Source: Paracentrotus lividus
Taxonomy: Eukaryota; Echinodermata; Echinoidea; Camarodonta; Echinidae
Reading direction: 5' to 3'
Length of the DNA stretch: 64,000 bases
Assembly: GCA_940671915.1 (NCBI GenBank)
Contig: CALNVZ010003426.1
Span: 47,749,653-47,813,652 of the forward strand
Shown here: positions 1 to 10,986 of the stretch, one piece after another
Layout: each line of letters begins with the position of its first letter
How positions within the stretch are numbered: position 1 is the first letter of the stretch
Notes under the pieces: generated by a model
What the model was told of the DNA's origin: nothing
Database searches by the model: none
What the model saw: the letters and a program-made list of their open reading frames with translations, nothing else
Translations under genes and position numbers: made by a program

Positions 1-1000
1 TCGCATTATTCACGCCGTAAACTCCGGCGTGCGAAACTCTCAGCAGAGATCTAAACGGCAGTTACATTACCCTTCATTAAAAAAATTTCAATGAAATTCA
101 TCGGAAATTATGAAAGCAATGTCACAAGATCTCTCACACATATCTTTTAGTGCATTGTGGACAACATGAGACTATATTTGACCGGTTTTGTGCCAATTCC
201 TTTTTTGTTACCAAAACTATACAACACCAGGTTTAACGTATTGTCTTGTATAGTTCTGATTAATTTATTGAATTACAGTGAAAATCACTCAAAGCCGATC
301 GTGTGTAAAACAATAATAATAGAGAGTAAACACAAAACTGTCGAAATAGCAGAATTAGGAATGATGTAGACATTTTCTTGATGCTATTTTATTGAGGGTT
401 ACTATTTGGCTAAAAAAATATTGCAATTAAATTATTATGACAAAATATTAGAAAATTCATAATATCATGATTAAAAAATAATGGTAAACTACTTTTGTTA
501 TGAAAACGATATTTCATTTGATATAACAAGATTTAGATATTTCAACAGCATGGGGAAATTTTCGCAGATAAATTGAAATAATATTCGATAAAGTTAACAT
601 AATTTTTTGTTTATGAAACGGGGGTTTCAAGTATACATGTAATTTGGGCAAACACATTAGACCGAACTATACTGGAGCTTATGTATTAGGAAAGTAGTCA
701 AATGTTCATTTCTAAAGGTGTAATGAAACTTTAGAAACTAATGTCAAACGTAGCAAAACAAACATGACAAAATGATTTATATTAATTTAGGTTATCAAAA
801 TGTCCATGAATGGACCGAATTTTAAATTATTCTCCCCGACATTAACAATAAACTATTTTATATTATATTATAATGTATCTTTTAAAAGCTGCAATACCAT
901 TCCTCTCTGGGCCTGTAAAGAGAGCGAAGAGATCGAGAGCTTCGAAAACGAAAGGTGGTTTGTAGACACCATATACGTGATTTGAAGACATCATAAGGGT
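1..1000. other. No gene recognised; AT-rich non-coding sequence
   Basis: Short open frames (for example 157-369 and 800-985) have no recognisable motif and AT-driven composition. I see no repeat, RNA or splice-supported exon here. Confidence 0.5.
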
Positions 1001-1136
1001 AGATCCACTAGTCCAGTCCACATCCGCTTTGTGGACGGGCGTGGAGCGTTTGTTCCGTCCTTACACCATCCCCATTCCGTCATCACAACGCCATTATACT
1101 GCCCTTACACTGGGTCTCCATCGACTAGTGCCTGAG

Positions 1137-1200
1137 GTTCATGCCCGGCGAAAATTTTGAGCATGCTCGAGCATGCTCAAAACATTCGCCGGGCATGAAC
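1137..1200. repeat. 64-bp near-perfect palindrome
   Basis: The two 32-base halves are reverse complements except at two positions. The outer arms are GTTCATGCCCGGCGAA and its complement; the centre is GAGCATGCTCGAGCATGCTC with no spacer. It lies in an unusually GC-rich patch (about 1000-1620) containing several degenerate copies of a 'CGGTGAAAACGATGA'-like word. It could be a transposon terminus or a cruciform-forming site. No coding function is seen; the antisense open frame 1139-1525 has no known motif. Confidence 0.8.
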
Positions 1201-1649
1201 AGAAGGTAAAATCACGCGAACGTTTTTGACGGGTCATCACCGACCCACCGTGTACCTTCGCCGGGTATCCTCCGTGTCCCGCCGTTCGCATCAATCTGTT
1301 TCGCACTTTCGCGAACGGTGGAAAACGATGAGTCACCCGGCGAAAAAAAAATGTTTTTGTTTTTCTTGTCAGAGAGCGGTAAGACCGGTGGACAAGCGGT
1401 AATCGCACCGACAAAAGGAAAGCGTGGACTATTATGAGGACGGTCAGGCCGGCACCAGGCCAGCTAGGACCTGGTATAGACCCGGTACAGAACGATACAG
1501 ACCCGGTGAAAACGATGAAATGCAATGTGGCCGGTGCCGTTCTATTGCCGTGTTGTGAATTTTGGTTTTTCGGTGAACGGCGAAAACCCGTTCATTTTAC
1601 CCGGTACATGTGACACCACCATTAACTGCACTGAAAACCTAAACGGGTA

Positions 1650-2130
1650 GACCGACTAGCTTTAAAGCTAGTCGTAGTGATGCCCAGACTGACTAGCTTT
1701 AAAACTAGTCGGTCACGACGGACTAGCTTTCCTTCAACACAACCCGGTTATTACGGACTAGCTTTTAAACTCGTCCGTCTCTACGGACTAGCTTGAAAGC
1801 TAGTGCGTCAAGTTAGTCCGTCAAGACGGACTAATTTTAATGCTCGTCGGTCACGACGGACTAGTTTTCCAGAAAGCTAGTCGGTCATGACAGACTAGCT
1901 TTAAAGCTAGTCGGTAACGACAGACTAATTTTAAAGCTCGTCCGTCGAGACCGACTAGTTTGACAGACTAGCATAAAAGCTAGTCGTAGTGATGCCCAGA
2001 CTGACGAGCTTTTGAGCCGGACTAGCTTTACAGCTAGTCGGTCATGGTGTAAAAGCTAGTCCATCGCGCTTTTCTGTCGCGATGTTCTTGCTGCTGTCTT
2101 GACAGACTAGCATGACGGACGAGGTTAATA
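1650..2130. repeat. Palindromic tandem array (GACTAGCTTTAAAGCTAGTC)
   Basis: More than ten degenerate units. The 20-base word is its own reverse complement, and most units are separated by a second palindrome of the type AGTCCGTC..GACGGACT. The array is the left subterminal region of the CACTG element. Similar arrays occur at 3058-3125, 3437-3550, 32430-32570, 53180-53600 and 55015-55200. Confidence 0.85.
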
Positions 2131-2483
2131 TGGCTTCACCAGCTTGTCAGAGACGTCAAATCTGAAATATTAGAAGACATTATAAAGATACGATTAAAAC
2201 ATGCATTTTGTCACAAGAATTTGAGCATTAATTATTATAGCATTAATCTATGTGAAAAAAATCTGTGAACCGAAACATAAGGAATTACAAAAGAGTACTC
2301 ACACAGTCAAGTCACAGGAAGGAGATCGCCATTATAATCAAAATCTTAAGCTTTACGGGGTATATCAAGTGTGCGTCTGTACAGTTTGCTCATTAAATGG
2401 AATTCACAATCATACAGACAATGCAACTAATAGTGATGTCCATTTCGCAATGCGCATGTTATTCAATCAATTGTACCACCATC

Positions 2484-2950
2484 TATTCACTGCTGTTGCT
2501 AAGCCGGGCATTCACCAGCAATCTATAAGAATAGACGGTTCATGGGTTCTATAGTAACGAAGTATTCAATTAGCCTGTATTCAAAGAATGGAACAATATT
2601 TCTAACCTACTCGTGAATGGCATACTTGTCACGATTGATGTTATTTCGGCTCTCGTATTGCTCTCAGATTGTCAAGCCAAAACAACCTTTGTTTGAGAAT
2701 GTTGATTGTATCCAACTTCTATTCACTGTTGTTGCTAAGCCGGGCATTCACCGGCAATCTGTAAGAAAATACCGGGTTCTTGAGTTCGGTATTCAATATT
2801 AGCCTGTTATTGACGAATGGAGAACAATATTTGGAATCTACCGGTACTCGTGAATTGCATATTTGTCATGATACATGTTATGTCTCGTAAGCTTTCAAGC
2901 CAAAACAACCTTTGTTTCAGAATGTATCAACTTGATTATGCTCGGAAACA
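2484..2950. repeat. 236-bp direct duplication inside the CACTG element
   Basis: The word TATTCACTG(C/T)TGTTGCTAAG occurs at 2484 and 2720, and the sequence after each (GCCGGGCATTCACC… to …CAAAACAACCTTTGTTT) is repeated with scattered substitutions. The complete copy of the element has a single unit, starting near 54604. This copy therefore gained a tandem unit, or the other lost one. Confidence 0.7.
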
Positions 2951-3436
2951 GAATAAATAGAGAAGGTATATTGAAACGACATTGCAGCTATTTGTATCAA
3001 AAGCTATAGTCAGTCATTTTAATGGGTAAACTGGGTCCATCCAGCTACTTTTATTGACCTAGTCGGTCACGTCGACGGACTAGCATCAAGCTTGACGGAC
3101 GAGCTTTAAAGCTCGTCCGTCAAGTTGAGAGATGTAGGCTAGATTCAATTGTATGATCCTGAAAAGACAGGAGGAATTAAAACGAACTCATATCAGAATT
3201 GAAGAAGATCTGACTTCTGTGAACCGCGCTACCTGTTGAACGAAGCAAAAGACGAAGTGAAAACAAACGACAAACTGGAAGGTGCGTTGTCTATTGGTGT
3301 TGAGGTAATCATTCTGATGGAGGCAACCAAAGGATCTAATGTAAGAAAAAGAATATGGCCTATCAGTGATCTCAAGAAAGTATGAATAATGTCAGACAAT
3401 ATTTTAAATTCTGTATGTTCCACCCCTCGCTACCCA

Positions 3437-3550
3437 CATTGAAAACCCAACCTCGTCCGTCCATGGACCGACTAGCTTTAAAGCTAGTCGGTCAAGACGG
3501 ACTAGTTTTAAAGCTAGTCTGTCATGTTAGTCCGTCGAGACGGACTAGCA
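3437..3550 (-). repeat. Inverted right-end fragment of the CACTG palindromic element
   Basis: Begins ATTGAAAACCCAACCTCGTC, which is the reverse complement of the right end of the complete element (…GACGAGG TTAGGTTTTCAGTG at 55216) with small changes. Palindromic units follow up to about 3550. It is a separate, opposite-oriented insertion or a rearranged end of copy 1. Confidence 0.55.
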
Positions 3551-3759
3551 TTTGTGCGATAATGATTGAACTTCACTATAATGGGCCTACGGGAGGTGGT
3601 CCTTTCACTTCATTACCATCAGCATTGTCAGTTCAAGCAACAGACTTTCTCGGTGTTCCAATGCAATCAGACCTATTAATCCCGTGTGGTTGAAGGTTTA
3701 TTTTCAGTTCATCTTGAGCTAGATCCCTAGGCTAGGGGATCACTTGATCAGTGTTCTCC

Positions 3760-4030
3760 TACATTTTTTTTTCTTTTTACCGTACAGACATGACAGACGT
3801 ACACAGTTTCGTCGAAAGTGCTGTTCTGCTTCGTTGATGTCCCTTTTCAGCTAATTACCCTCAGTATCGAACTCATGTTGCCTTGTATTAAGCAATAATT
3901 GCTGCCTTTTCATCTACTTGACTTTCCATCACGAGAACTTTAATTTCAGCTTCTTCCAGCCAAGTTTTTATATTCTCCATTTCTTTTCTGATAGCTTCAG
4001 TCAGGGAAGCCGAAATAAGTAAGACATAAA
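3760..4030 (-). pseudogene. Possible non-LTR retrotransposon ORF1 relic (coiled coil)
   Basis: On the minus strand, about 4030 to 3890 encodes a charged helical stretch (SLTEAIRKEMENIKTWLEEA, EIKVLVMESQVDEKAAIIA). After two stops, further downstream in another stretch, comes LKRDINEAEQHFRRNCVRLS. A coiled coil followed by a 'L..LEQ..RRNCLRI'-type motif is typical of ORF1 proteins of L1/CR1-like retroelements and of related invertebrate repeats. The frame is broken by at least two stops. Based on motif likeness only; it could be part of an unrelated coiled-coil gene. Confidence 0.35.
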
Positions 4031-4258
4031 TGTGAGAGATATCGACAGTTTCTATATAATTTACCTTATTGTGATGCCAGATCAGAGATTTGCATTCGTT
4101 ATTATGATAATATAATCGATGTATACACAATATTGATAGGCGACATCATTATCAAAGGGAAGGTTGCACATGAAAACATTATAGTTGGTAATTTCAAATA
4201 TTTGTTACAATTGAATTTACTTAGCTGCATTGTTTGAACAGACCTTATAGGTGTGCTA

Positions 4259-5790
4259 AAAGGGGGTATCTCACTGAGTTGCAAACCCAGGCGAACGAAG
4301 CGAATTTAGCGAGTGCCGTAAATATAGAGAGTCTGATCAACTCCGTTTCAGTATGCAGGCCTATCGACATGAGGCATTTTATTTTGTTATGTGTTTTCGG
4401 GATAAAGGGGTATCTTGAACCTTGGCGAATCAAGCAAATTTCGGATTAACTTTTCAAATGAATGGAGTCGAAAAACAAGAAATTTTTTGTCCTGCATTGG
4501 CGAATGAAGCGATTTTTTCGGTTTCTTCTAAATTCGTTTCAATTCTTTCGACTGGCCTGGATTTTTCTCTTAAAATAATTCGCAAAAATGTTTTGAACAT
4601 GTTCAAAATTTCATTGCGAGTTTATTTTTGTCGAAGGTTGCAAACGCATACACTGTTTGTAAACACGGTTGATTAAAACATTGATCCAGCAACATCACAT
4701 GTCAGTGGAAAGGGTCAAAGATTATTTTTGATAATAATTTTGATGTTCCCTCTTATATGATTATTATTATTTTTTTGTTGTTGACTGAATAACCGACAAT
4801 CTATATTTAATAGCTGTGTGAGAATTGAGCCAATTTTTAAATTTCTATGTTCCCTCACGCACAACACAACACATACAAACCCACATACGCTCACCCTCAC
4901 ACACTTCCACAACCTCTCACTAACATTCTCACACTTTCTTCATCCTGCATATGTCATTACTTCTCTATGTGATTTTCAGTATTCTCGCAATTTGTATGTA
5001 ACGGTTGGTGTGTGTGTAGATTTTGCAGGCTCTGAAAGATTGTCGTTTATTCCGTTATGGTCCAATGATATCATAATGAAAAGGATACCAAAATATGTCC
5101 GGGGGGGGGGGTTGAAGCAATACATATTTTAAAACCCGAGATTCAGCTTTCATACTCCAAGAAAGACTGATGGGACTAATTATTTTTTTTTTACTCACTC
5201 TGTATATCTAACAATAGGTTTGGAAACATTTATGATATCTATTTGCACATTTATACAGAGATTCAGTAGCCCCTACATTTTTGGTTTAAATTTCTACATA
5301 ATTATACTCGTCACATTTGATTCACTTTGAATTAGAAAGAAATAATTAAACATATCTCACTTGAAACTATTACTATAAAAAGTTATGTTCCCGGCAAATT
5401 GGCTATTTTCTAGAGGAATTCAGAAAAACCCCAAACGAATTTTAAAAAACCCAGACGAACTTTATAACCCAAACGAATTTTAAATAACCCAAACGAATCC
5501 TGGCAAATCCAAAAGAACCCTTGAGAAAAAACACATCAAAATTTAGACGAACCCAGACGAAGCATAATAAAATCCTAACGAATTGAACCAAAAAGGATTA
5601 GGCTTTATTCATTTGGGTTTACAATTCAGTGAGATACCCCCCTTTGTGCGTGCCTAACAAAGCAGCACAAAAGAAAACATGACATGTTGATACGTATTGT
5701 TCAAAACATTGGCTAGACTCTCTCTACATATAACACTGTGTAAATTCGCCTCATTCGCCTGGGTTCGCTACTCAGTGAGATACCCCCTTT
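4259..5790. mobile_element. TIR element with GGGGGTATCTCACTGAG ends
   Basis: Left end AAAGGGGGTATCTCACTGAG followed by a 'CAAACCCAGGCGAACGAAG' block. The right end is the reverse complement: 'CGCCTGGGTTCGCTACTCAG' then TGAGATACCCCCTTT at 5790. The inverted repeat is at least 45 bases. A second right-type end lies inside at about 5600-5642 and a diverged left-type end at about 4402-4440, so the subterminal regions are duplicated. The span 5410-5580 is a degenerate tandem array of AACCCAAACGAATTTTAAA. No transposase frame is visible. The target-site duplication could not be fixed. Confidence 0.7.
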
Positions 5791-6119
5791 AAGTTCTCAA
5801 ATTTCCCCAGGTTACATGATTCAGACATCCGGACCTGTGTGCCTTATAGATTTTAATTCCATTTCTCTTTTGGGGTTATTTCAGTGAAATCCTTCAGATT
5901 GCCTCCTGGCAATCTCAACGCCTGGAAAGATTTTGAAACGTCGTGACAATTTAGACAGGCCTGCAACCTTTTTTTTTTCTAATCATAGTCTTATACATGT
6001 TATAATGATTTAGATGTTCACTTTTCCGCCTTTTTGGGGTTAGTGGAAATTATGGTCATGCTATTAAAGATCAATTGGTTTATTTTACCTGATTGCTAAT
6101 GAAGTAAATGCTTATAATT

Positions 6120-6265
6120 AATCAACCAAGGGGCTACGGCCTTAAGTCTTAGGGATTTATGCCTTCTATTACCAAAGAGTACTATCTGACTATAGCACGT
6201 CGACCTTGTATGGACCCAGGGATCTCCCCGTTATGACACCACCGCTCTACCGACTAAGCTATCTT
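6120..6265 (-). repeat. tRNA-derived SINE relic
   Basis: On the minus strand a tRNA-like head contains a good A-box (TAGCTTAGTCGGTAGAGC) and, at the right spacing, a decayed B-box (CTGGGTCCATACAAGG). This resembles the usual 'GCGGTGGTCTCGTAACGGGG AGGTCCCTGGTTCGAATCC' head of invertebrate tRNA SINEs. It cannot fold as a complete tRNA. Confidence 0.6.
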
Positions 6266-6373
6266 GTGTGTTCTTACTAATCATGTTAATCTCTGAGACA
6301 AAATAATATTATTTTTGCCGTGTTTGCTATGATGTGTATATACAAGCTCTTAAATGATTTGAATATCTTTCAG

Positions 6374-6495
6374 ATTTCTATCCCTTTGGTGAGGGTGCTG
6401 GAGACGATTATCTCCGAAAAGAGAATGATGTTGCTGGTGTCATCAATTTGAATTGGAGCATCCCTTTCTATAACCACAAATACTGGAAGATATTT
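6374..6495 (+). CDS. NIDO-domain gene, exon 1 of those visible (partial)
   Basis: Internal exon of a secreted or membrane-anchored extracellular protein with a NIDO (nidogen-like) domain, the module shared by nidogen, alpha-tectorin, SNED1 and mucin-4-type proteins. It follows an acceptor AG at 6372-6373 and ends before GTAAGT at 6496. The first two bases finish a split codon, so the exon starts out of phase and ends in phase 0. It encodes 40 residues beginning FYPFGEGAGDDYLRKEND. The 'LYPFG...GD' opening and the later hydrophobic 'VINLNWSIPFYNHKYWKIF' strand are the usual start of this domain. An upstream exon with a signal peptide must exist, but I could not find it in 1-6373. Splicing to the exon at 14112 keeps the frame. 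Which NIDO family member this is cannot be decided from the visible part. Confidence 0.87.
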
Positions 6496-6624
6496 GTAAG
6501 TAACATAATTTTTTTTAAATTTTCGCTTGATTGTGTCTTTCTCTTTTCTTTTTTTTAAATCTAGATTTTATCCGTTTTTATGTTTTATTTATGGCATTTT
6601 TACTTTTGTGGTTGAATCCAAACA

Positions 6625-6768
6625 CAGTGGCGGATCCAGGCAGGGCGCAGGGGATGTGCGCCCATTGACTGTACATATTAAAATCAGAAAACTTTTGGCT
6701 AGGCCCCCTATTTTGTCAAATTTTCAGGATGCGCCCACCAGTATTTTAAAATCCTAGATCCGCCTCTG
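6625..6768. mobile_element. 144-bp hAT-like MITE in a NIDO intron
   Basis: Ends CAGTGGCGGATCCAGG and, inverted, CCTAGATCCGCCTCTG. The flanks carry the direct repeat CAAACA at 6619-6624 and 6769-6774. Termini of the form CAG…CTG and a target duplication near this size point to the hAT superfamily. True hAT duplications are 8 bp, and only 6 match here, so the class is an inference. Similar ends occur at 58539 and 59099. Confidence 0.7.
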
Positions 6769-7263
6769 CAAACATAATTAAACCAGATGTTGATATTTAT
6801 TAAGTCTCATACTATTGTGCTTCCCAGAAAAAGGTAAACTCTGCTTTGAGAGCCTCAAATGAATATTTTATAATGTTGATTTTCATTTCGAGTAACTCAT
6901 ATTCTATCCTGTGATAATAAACGTAAGCATATGCTGTGCCTAATCATTTAGGCTTTAATAAATAAGTGTCAAAATCGGTGTATCAAGTTAAGGCAAAAGT
7001 AAGACTTGTATTTCAAAAAATCAAGGAACCCCTTGTCTCTTATGAATAGACTCATGAAGACTTATATAAAAAATCCAGGGTTACCTCTTTTACAAAACGT
7101 ATTTTGGAAAAAATAGCACAATTTATTATTTAAACGCACTAAATTTGGTGCCACGATAGAGAGTATGAAATAGTGAAATGAATTTTAGTGACCAAATGCA
7201 TGTCTCATTTTTCCGATTTTAAATAAATACTTCCAAATAAACGAAAATTGAGAGAAAGGACTC

Positions 7264-7312
7264 GAGAAGAAGAAGAAGAAGAAACTTATATATATATGTG
7301 TATATATATAGA
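7264..7312. repeat. (AGA)n and (TA/TG)n microsatellites
   Basis: A run of AGA triplets (7264-7283) is followed by a TATATATATGTG-type dinucleotide run. Confidence 0.9.
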
Positions 7313-7417
7313 AAGAGAACTGAGTTTGTAACTCTCTGAAACACTGTCCAATAAACACTGTAAACATAAATTAGTCATTTTGACTAATACAAATTAGTCC
7401 TGCCACATGTCTGAAAT

Positions 7418-7790
7418 GACTAGAATTAATTAGTCAAATGACTAAAGTTTAGTCATTTCAGACACTTTGGGATTTAGTCAGATGACTAGAATTAATTAGT
7501 AAAATGACTGAAGTTTAGTCATTTCAGACACTTTTGGATTTAGTCAGATGACTAAAATTAATGACTAAAGTTTAGTCCTTTCAGACACTTTTGGATTTAG
7601 TCAAATGACTAGAATTAATTAGTCAAGTGACGAAAGTTTAGTCATTTCAGACACTTTGGGATTTAGTCAGATGTCTAGAATTAATTAGTCAAATGGCTAA
7701 AGTTTAATTATTTCAGACACTTTGGAATTTAGTCAGACGACTAGAATTAATTAGTCAGACAACGCCAAATATTAGTAAAATGACTTATTT
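7418..7790. repeat. 66-bp subterminal tandem array (TTAGTC-rich), about six units
   Basis: Units start GACTAGAATTAATTAGT at 7418, 7484, 7550, 7608, 7673 and 7739 (the fourth step is 8 bases short). Each contains ATGACTAAAGTTTAGTCAT, itself palindromic, and the shared block TTTCAGACACTTTGGGATTT. It is present at only one end of the transposon and may be a multiplied transposase-binding region (inference). Confidence 0.85.
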
Positions 7791-7899
7791 TAGCTGGTCA
7801 TCATTTTAAGGCCATATTTTATGTAAAAACAAAAGAAATGAAGCAACTAAATCTCTTCTTGATTTAAAACATATCTATTTCAACACAGTCGGGCTATAC

Positions 7900-7901
<2 letters not shown>

Positions 7902-7933
<32 letters not shown>

Positions 7934-7966
7934 TAATAATGATAATAATAATAATACTAATAATAA
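7902..7966. repeat. (TAA)n microsatellite
   Basis: About 20 TAA/TGA triplets, mostly perfect. Confidence 0.9.
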
Positions 7967-10803
7967 TGGTCTATACTTTTAACTCGATAAAACTAATTTT
8001 CAAAATTTCATTTTTACATAGTACAACATAAATTATAAAAATATATAGCATAATAGTTAAAATTATCATGATAGCAGATACTCTGAATTGTTGTAATGAG
8101 GATTACATAGTAAATAGCCTGTCAAGACATCATAGTGTTATTACTGTACTGAAAGGCAAATTTGTGAGGCCAATTCACTTAAATAGCATAGGAGGAAGAG
8201 AGTGAGAGGGTGAGGAAGGCACAGAGTAAGAGTAAAAGTGAAATGAGAACAAGAGGGGAGGACAGAGGGAGAGAGAGAGACCAGGATGGAAAAGAATAGA
8301 AAAGTCTAATACAAATTTATATTAAAAAAAGAAGAAAGTAAATCAAAACGCATAAATGTAAATTCGAAAATATTGGTTTCAATGAAGAAATTCCCAATCA
8401 TCACCTTCACTTCAAATAATATTAATTATTATGTATACGTATTGCTTTGAATATGTACATGTATACATGACATGTTGCATTTCACTGCATGCAATACATT
8501 CAAACAAGGTAAAGTACGTGGTACAGTGTAATATAAAGGTTTGAATACAAGAACATTATGCACAATAGAACCAAAAAAAAAAAAAAAAAAAAAAATATAG
8601 AAATGCAGGAAATAGCATGTATCTGAAGTTCAGCTTGTCTTGGAAATTTCAGCAATAACAAATAGCAAATATTCCCCCAGCTCAACAAAGGTACAACTCC
8701 ATTCAATACTCTGAGAAAGTCTTAAATCGTCCGATAGCACGTTCAACGTGAATCCCTCCTGATTCAATGCGACGTGTCTTGACTGTGGCGTGTGTGTTGA
8801 GTTGCTTCCAATGCACAAATGGTGGTATGTTTTAGTGTTGCTCCCCCTTTTTGCTCGGAGGTCTCTTATTAAGAAAACAACGATCAGCCATGACTCCATC
8901 GCCATGTTCAATGTGGTTCAAGCAACCAGATTCTTGTGTGATCTTTTAATCTGATACACTACCTCCAAAGCTGAGAGAGAAAAATGAAGGTACCCCTTGG
9001 GAATGTTGCACCTAAGAGCTTGAGATTATTGTGATGTTTATAAGATGACCAAGTTATTCTTTGAGAACAAGGCGTTGATGGGGTTAAATATTTCAGTACA
9101 CTCTATAATTGTTCTAGTGTTCTTGAAATATCTAAAACTCTTCGGAAGACTTGCCCTAACTTGTTCCTTTGTTGGTTATTTGATGAGAAGTGGTCGCGGT
9201 TTAAGGTCCAGAAAATTTCAAAATGTTCCAATTCCAAATGCATCTGCCAGTCCACGATTTGTAAAACCACGTCGAAGACGGAAAAGTGTCATAATGAATT
9301 CTTCATACACAGTGAATATCCTTGAACGATGTTCCTGAAAAATAGGGCCATTAAAATAAAAAGAATTATTAGACAGGCATTATAAAATCCCTGAAAGGGC
9401 ATCTATATAATAATTGAAATATTTGTCTCTCTCATTATGATCTTTATTCCTTACATGAATTCATTTGATTTTCAAATTTACTAAATTATTAAAATAGTCA
9501 TTCAAATTGGTTATTACTATTATTTTTATTATTATTCTATTCGGCAGAAAGATGACATACAATATAAATAAAATTGATTCCATATTAAAGAACACAAAAA
9601 TATTAAGACACTGTTTTCACCTGGGTGGGCTGCCAGGCCTTGGGTAAAGTTAACTAAATAACTACAGTCTGCGGACCGCTCTAACCTAGTATCCAGCCAG
9701 GTGAATTCAGTGTTGCAATATATGTGACATTAACAATTATAACATAACATTCATAACTTAAAAAATCATTTAAAAAAATCAGATTAAAATGGTACAAATT
9801 GTGCTTTAAAAAGGCGTTCAAGCAGTTGTTGAGTCTATTTCAAGTAGACATGACCACACCATATTGGAAAGGTGTCTTAATTCCAAACGTAAAAATATGA
9901 GACATAATGTCCTATAAGCTAATATATAAGTAAATTGCAATTAAATATGTGAAACAAAAAAAAAATAACCCTCCAATGACAATAATATTGCAAAGCTCTA
10001 ATTAAAGAAATGTTGCATTCAATCGGCGAAATAAACCATTTAGTCCATTATCTAAAATGCGCTCCCTCTAAAAGGTGAGATTGTTATTCAAACATGATTT
10101 TCATGTACAGATTCAAGTACAGAATTATAGAACATGAAGTGAAAATACCTCAGATCTAGCTGGAGATGCTTTCGGTGTTTTGAATCCATTCCAGTACCTA
10201 ATTTTGATGTCTTCTCTTTCAGAAAGTTGAACAAATAGCTCAGCATGATCACCTTCAATCATGTAAAATGGGGAAAATATATTATGTTATAAATTAAAAT
10301 AGGAAATATTGTTATGTACGTGTATGCATTGCTCATGATCATACATTATTGCAAAATATGTGAACAATCATAAAAACAACTCACCGGTATAATAGAAACA
10401 GGAATCGTCTGACGAAGAAACACATTCTATGAATCTGGAGCGCGTGAAAGCCGATGGGTCTGTAAGCTGTCTGTCTTCGTAGGTTAGATGCAAAGTGTTT
10501 GAGTGATACTTAGTTTGCGAAGCTTCATCTGTGGTTGACACTTTTGCTGTGCTATGTTAAGTGTGATAGAGATGTTGTAGATACCATGGAGATGTCTGGC
10601 ATTCTGCATGAAAAAATTAATGAAAAATAAATGTTAAAAAACAAATGTTTTTATTTATTTCATTTTTTGGGGGGAGGGGGTGGGCTGCACCACCTCATCT
10701 TTTACAAATTAAAATTCGATTCGGCAAGAGTTCCTTTTGCGACAGCTACCCAAATTGAAAAATATACATGTGGAAATTGTGTATAATAATATTTTAAACA
10801 TAG

Positions 10804-10830
10804 ACTAGGGTTAGGGTTATGGTTAGGGTT
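10804..10830. repeat. Short TTAGGG-like stretch
   Basis: Four TTAGGG-type hexamers (one TTATGG) inside the transposon; see also the longer runs at 23401 and 39721. Confidence 0.8.
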
Positions 10831-10912
10831 ATATTTAAAAAAAAATGATATTTTAATAATAAAAAAATAACAACAAAATACATTTTCCAGTTTATTTAGT
10901 AAAAAAACACAA

Positions 10913-10986
10913 GAGGAATAGCGGGAGTCGAACCCGAGTCACCAGCGTCACTGTCTTACTCTCACACCACTACACCAACGAGACGG
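10913..10986 (-). repeat. tRNA-derived SINE head
   Basis: The minus strand reads GTTGGTGTAGTGGTGTGAGA (A-box region) and, 40 bases on, CTCGGGTTCGACTCCCG, a perfect B-box inside a 4-bp T-stem. The D- and anticodon-arm pairing is poor, and a T-run follows directly, so a SINE head is likelier than a functional tRNA. It is nested in the 7356-11621 transposon. Confidence 0.55.

Larger units (their letters stand above)
1629..3150. mobile_element. CACTG-ended element with palindromic subterminal arrays, copy 1 (right end disrupted)
   Basis: Starts CACTGAAAACCTAA, the same end as the complete copy at 53161-55216. About 480 bases of alternating palindromes follow (GACTAGCTTTAAAGCTAGTC and a CCGTC/GACGG palindrome). 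Then comes an internal region (about 2130-3060) that aligns with 53600-55010 at perhaps 80-85 percent by eye, and a short second array at about 3058-3125. After about 3150 the match to the complete copy stops, so the right end is lost or displaced. No transposase frame is visible, so it is non-autonomous. Confidence 0.65.

Noticed and set aside
1139..1525. 128-residue antisense frame in the GC-rich patch
   Set aside because: No recognisable motif, starts in the palindrome, and GC-rich DNA makes long chance frames likely.
9600..9700. CACCTGG…CCAGGTG segment inside the transposon
   Set aside because: The pairing is short and the interior is not complementary; no family could be recognised.
10913..10986. 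Functional tRNA gene
   Set aside because: The T-arm is intact, but the D- and anticodon stems do not pair convincingly and the sequence is inserted in a dead transposon; annotated as a SINE head instead.
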